Origin: Lysobacter changpingensis | GTDB lineage: Bacteria > Pseudomonadota > Gammaproteobacteria > Xanthomonadales > Xanthomonadaceae | Assembly: GCF_017308985.1 (NCBI RefSeq) | Contig: NZ_JADWPE010000002.1 | Coordinates: 124,001 to 188,000, forward strand | Length of the DNA: 64,000 nt | Direction of reading: 5' to 3' | The notes under the pieces: generated by a model | The model's input: only the letters and a program-made list of their open reading frames with translations | What the model was told of the DNA's origin: nothing | The model's database searches: none | Program-made: the position numbers and the translations under genes | In this document: positions 61,700 to 64,000 of the stretch, piece after piece | Position numbering within the stretch: the first letter of the stretch is position 1 | Layout of the letters: each line of letters begins with the position of its first letter

Positions 61700-63778
61700 A
61701 TGACCCGCAAAGCACGCACCCTGAAGTGGACCGCCCTCGCCGTCGCCACCGCGCTCATCGCCGCGCCGGCGGCCTACTCGGGCGGGAAGCTGCCCGTCGC
61801 CAACAAGGTGAAGGTCTCGACGCTTTCGCCGCAGGCGGCGAAGGCCGCGAAGCAGCAGCCGCAGCAGTTCGACCGCTTCATCGTCACCTATCGCGAAGGG
61901 ACCCGCCGGCTGGGCATCGCCGCGACGAACCAGCGCTTCGCCACCGCAGCGAAGAACCTCAACCTCGGCATCGCGCCGATGCGCACGCTCGCCACCGGCA
62001 GCTCGCTGATCCGCACCGACCGCAAGCTCGACAGCGCCGCCAGCAAGGCGCTGGCGATCGAACTGATGAAGGATCCGAACGTGCTCGCGGTCGAGCCCGA
62101 CCGCCTGCGCAAGCCGATGATGGTGCCGAACGATCCGCTGTACGCGCAGCAGTGGCACTACAAGGACGGCCCGGGTGGCATCAACGCCGAACCCGCGTGG
62201 GACCTGGCGACCGGCGACGGCATCGTGGTCGCGGTGCTCGATACCGGCATCACGCCGCATTCGGAACTCAACGCGCAGACGGTGGCGGGTTACGACTTCA
62301 TCATCGACACCGAAGTCAGCGTGGACGGCGACGGCCGCGACGCGGACCCGAACGATCCGGGCGACTGGCACGACGGCGAATGCAACATCTTCGGCATCCC
62401 CGAGGACAGCAGCTGGCACGGCACGCACGTGGCCGGCACGGTCGCGGCGGCGACGAACAACAACGCAGGCGTGGCCGGCGTGGCGTTCGGCGCGAAGGTG
62501 CAGCCGGTGCGCGTGCTGGGCAAGTGCGGCGGCTACGAGTCCGACATCATCGACGCGGTGACCTGGGCGTCCGGCGGCAGCGTCGCGGGCGTGCCGGACA
62601 ACGCGACGCCGGCGGAAGTGATCAACCTCAGCCTGGGCGGCGGCGGCGCGTGCTCGGTCGCCGAACAGGCGGCCTACACCGCGGCGAAGGCGCGGGGCAC
62701 GACGGTCGTCGTATCCGCCGGCAATTCGTCGGCCGATGCGGCGGGCTATTCCCCCGCGAGCTGCAACGACGTCATCACCGTGGCGTCGGTCGGCCCGACC
62801 GGCGAGCTGTCCGACTTCTCCAACTACGGCACCGTCGTCGACGTGGCCGCGCCGGGCGGTTCGGGCTACACGCCGGCGGAGGACAACATCCTGTCCACGC
62901 TGAACCTCGGCGCGCAGGGCCAGGGGGCCGAAGGCTACGCGTGGTACGCGGGCACCTCGATGTCGGCGCCGCATGTGGCCGGCGTGGTCGCGCTGATGCA
63001 GTCGGCCGCGGCGACGCCGAAGACGCCGGACGAGATCAAGAAGATCCTCGAGAACACGGCCTACGCGTCGGGCGGTTTCGCCACCGGTTGCGGCTACAAC
63101 AAGTGGTGCGGTGCCGGCATCATCGACGCGCGCTACGCCGTGGCCGTCGCGAACGGCGACGAACCGCTGCCGCCGGACGTCCCGCCGCCGCCGCCGCCGC
63201 CGCCGGCCATCGAGCTGGAGAACGGCGTGACCGTCACCGGCATCGAAGTGCTGGCCGGCGACACCGTGCGCTATGAGCTGCTGGTGCCCAACGGCGCGTC
63301 GAACCTGCTGTTCGCGATGTACGGCGGCACCGGCGATGCCGACATGTACGTGCGCCGCGGCGCCGAGCCGACCACGACCGCGTACGACTGCCGTCCGTTC
63401 GCCGGCGGCAACAACGAGAACTGCTTCTTCCCGGCACCGCAGGGCGGCACCTGGTACGTGACGATCCGCGGCTACAGCAACGCCGCCGGCGTGTCGCTGT
63501 ATCCGAGCTTCGTCGATGCGAACTGGCCGCGTTCGGTGGAAGCCGACGCCATCCAGCTCGCCAACCACCGCACCCAGGTGAAGCTGAACTGGACGCACGG
63601 CAAGCGGAACATCGACATCTACCGCAATGGCGCGATCCTCAAGACCGTGAGGAACAACGGCACGGCGACGGATACGTTCCGCGTCATCGGCAGCGGCACG
63701 ATGAGCTACAAGTTGTGCAACAACGGCACTCAGGAGTGCGCGGATCCGGTCGAGATCGAGTACGCCTCGCACCGGTAA
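61700..63778 (+). CDS. Secreted S8 family serine protease (subtilase) with PPC and extra C-terminal domain
   Basis: The 692-residue precursor has a signal peptide (about 1-27), an inhibitor-like propeptide (about 28-140: RFIVTYREGTRRLG … DPNVLAVEPDRL), and a subtilisin catalytic domain with Asp181 (VAVLDTGI), His240 (HGTHVAG) and Ser420 (GTSMSAPHVAG). A proline-run linker (DVPPPPPPPPA) leads to a bacterial pre-peptidase C-terminal domain (about 515-605, with DADMYVRRG and WYVTIRGYS), then about 85 residues of a beta-rich, fibronectin-III-like domain. It is of the type secreted by Lysobacter/Xanthomonas through the type II system after Sec or Tat export. The ATG has AAGGA ahead of it. A terminator follows. 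Confidence 0.95.
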   Translation: MTRKARTLKWTALAVATALIAAPAAYSGGKLPVANKVKVSTLSPQAAKAAKQQPQQFDRFIVTYREGTRRLGIAATNQRFATAAKNLNLGIAPMRTLATGSSLIRTDRKLDSAASKALAIELMKDPNVLAVEPDRLRKPMMVPNDPLYAQQWHYKDGPGGINAEPAWDLATGDGIVVAVLDTGITPHSELNAQTVAGYDFIIDTEVSVDGDGRDADPNDPGDWHDGECNIFGIPEDSSWHGTHVAGTVAAATNNNAGVAGVAFGAKVQPVRVLGKCGGYESDIIDAVTWASGGSVAGVPDNATPAEVINLSLGGGGACSVAEQAAYTAAKARGTTVVVSAGNSSADAAGYSPASCNDVITVASVGPTGELSDFSNYGTVVDVAAPGGSGYTPAEDNILSTLNLGAQGQGAEGYAWYAGTSMSAPHVAGVVALMQSAAATPKTPDEIKKILENTAYASGGFATGCGYNKWCGAGIIDARYAVAVANGDEPLPPDVPPPPPPPPAIELENGVTVTGIEVLAGDTVRYELLVPNGASNLLFAMYGGTGDADMYVRRGAEPTTTAYDCRPFAGGNNENCFFPAPQGGTWYVTIRGYSNAAGVSLYPSFVDANWPRSVEADAIQLANHRTQVKLNWTHGKRNIDIYRNGAILKTVRNNGTATDTFRVIGSGTMSYKLCNNGTQECADPVEIEYASHR

Positions 63779-63804
63779 GCGGTCCTGGAAGTACAGCAAG
63801 ACGG

Positions 63805-63830
63805 GAAGGGCCCGGTCCGCCGGGCCCTTC
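63805..63830 (+). terminator. Terminator hairpin after the protease
   Basis: An 11-pair stem GAAGGGCCCGG-TCCG-CCGGGCCCTTC ends the protease transcript, followed only by CTCC, so a weak T-run. Confidence 0.75.
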
Positions 63831-63857
63831 CTCCCGATGCCCCGCGATGGAGTGCCC

Positions 63858-64000
63858 ATGGTCCGTTCCCGTTCGATCCTCCCGATGATGCTGATGGCGG
63901 CCGTCGCCGCGACGACAGCCTGCAACCGCGACACCCCCGCTTCCCAGACGCCGCCGCCGGTCACAGCCGCGCCGGTCGCGCAGTTCGACGCGACCCTGAA
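63858..64000 (+). CDS. Putative lipoprotein, 3' end cut off by the window edge
   Basis: The visible 47 codons (MVRSRSILPMMLMAAVAATT…) give a signal sequence with a lipobox-like ATTAC (Cys22), then a Thr/Pro/Ala-rich linker typical of mature lipoproteins. GGAG precedes the ATG by about six bases. The remainder lies outside the window, so the family is unknown. It follows the protease after 79 bases and a terminator, so it is probably a separate unit. Confidence 0.7.
   Translation, partial: MVRSRSILPMMLMAAVAATTACNRDTPASQTPPPVTAAPVAQFDATL

Noticed and set aside
61218-61715. Minus-strand frame of 165 residues upstream of the protease, and a plus-strand frame at 61264-61698
   Set aside because: Both have shadow-like Arg/Pro/Ala composition and overlap each other; neither resembles a family.

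Overview
The window reads as chromosome from a high-GC gammaproteobacterium of the Xanthomonadaceae/Lysobacteraceae (Lysobacter-like). The block mutS–pncC–lexA–recA–recX–alaS–csrA, a LexA operator of the xanthomonad TTAGTAG…CTACTAA type, short GTAGCC…GGGTAAGCGAAGCGCACCCGGG palindromes between genes and a PPC-tailed secreted subtilase all fit. The species cannot be fixed from the sequence alone.

The accessory part is 1–22.4 kb. A minus-strand operon joined by 4-base start/stop overlaps runs from 16125 to beyond the left edge: a PKS/NRPS hybrid (A-T-KS-AT-ACP-aminotransferase), an NRPS (C-A-T-C-T-TE-T), two alpha/beta hydrolases that look like the exosortase-A-system hydrolases 2 and 1, and a Wzx-type flippase cut by the window edge. 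Next to it are a membrane-anchored J-domain protein, a polyprenyl-phosphate sugar transferase of the EpsB/PEP-CTERM type, an Sfp-type phosphopantetheinyl transferase that could activate the carrier domains, and a UDP-sugar dehydrogenase/epimerase pair. The synthase thus sits inside what otherwise looks like a surface-polysaccharide locus. This is the best candidate here for an undescribed system: a diamino-acid/glycine-type product attached to, or exported with, a glycan.

From 22.4 to 64 kb the window is mostly core genome: tRNA-Arg(ACG), tRNA-Ser(GCU), csrA, alaS, recX, recA, lexA, pncC and mutS; a catalase with an OxyR-like site; a DUF937 protein; hslR; a MATE exporter; a Mut7-C RNase-like protein with an odd repeat insert; rplS-trmD-rimM-rpsP; ffh; a CcsA/YpjD-like protein; a MarR-controlled EmrAB/NodT-type efflux operon; purU; radA; tRNA-Thr(CGU); ispH-lspA-ileS-ribF-murJ; rpsT; obgE-rpmA-rplU; a secreted S8 protease; and the start of a lipoprotein gene.

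Regulatory structure visible by eye includes a lexA promoter with its operator placed so that the transcript would be nearly leaderless, an OxyR-type palindrome before the catalase, two inverted repeats before the MarR gene, clear sigma70 promoters for all three tRNAs and rplU, and several intrinsic terminators. Three copies of one REP-like palindrome and several other palindromic intergenic repeats are present. No CRISPR array, prophage, transposase or rRNA gene was seen.
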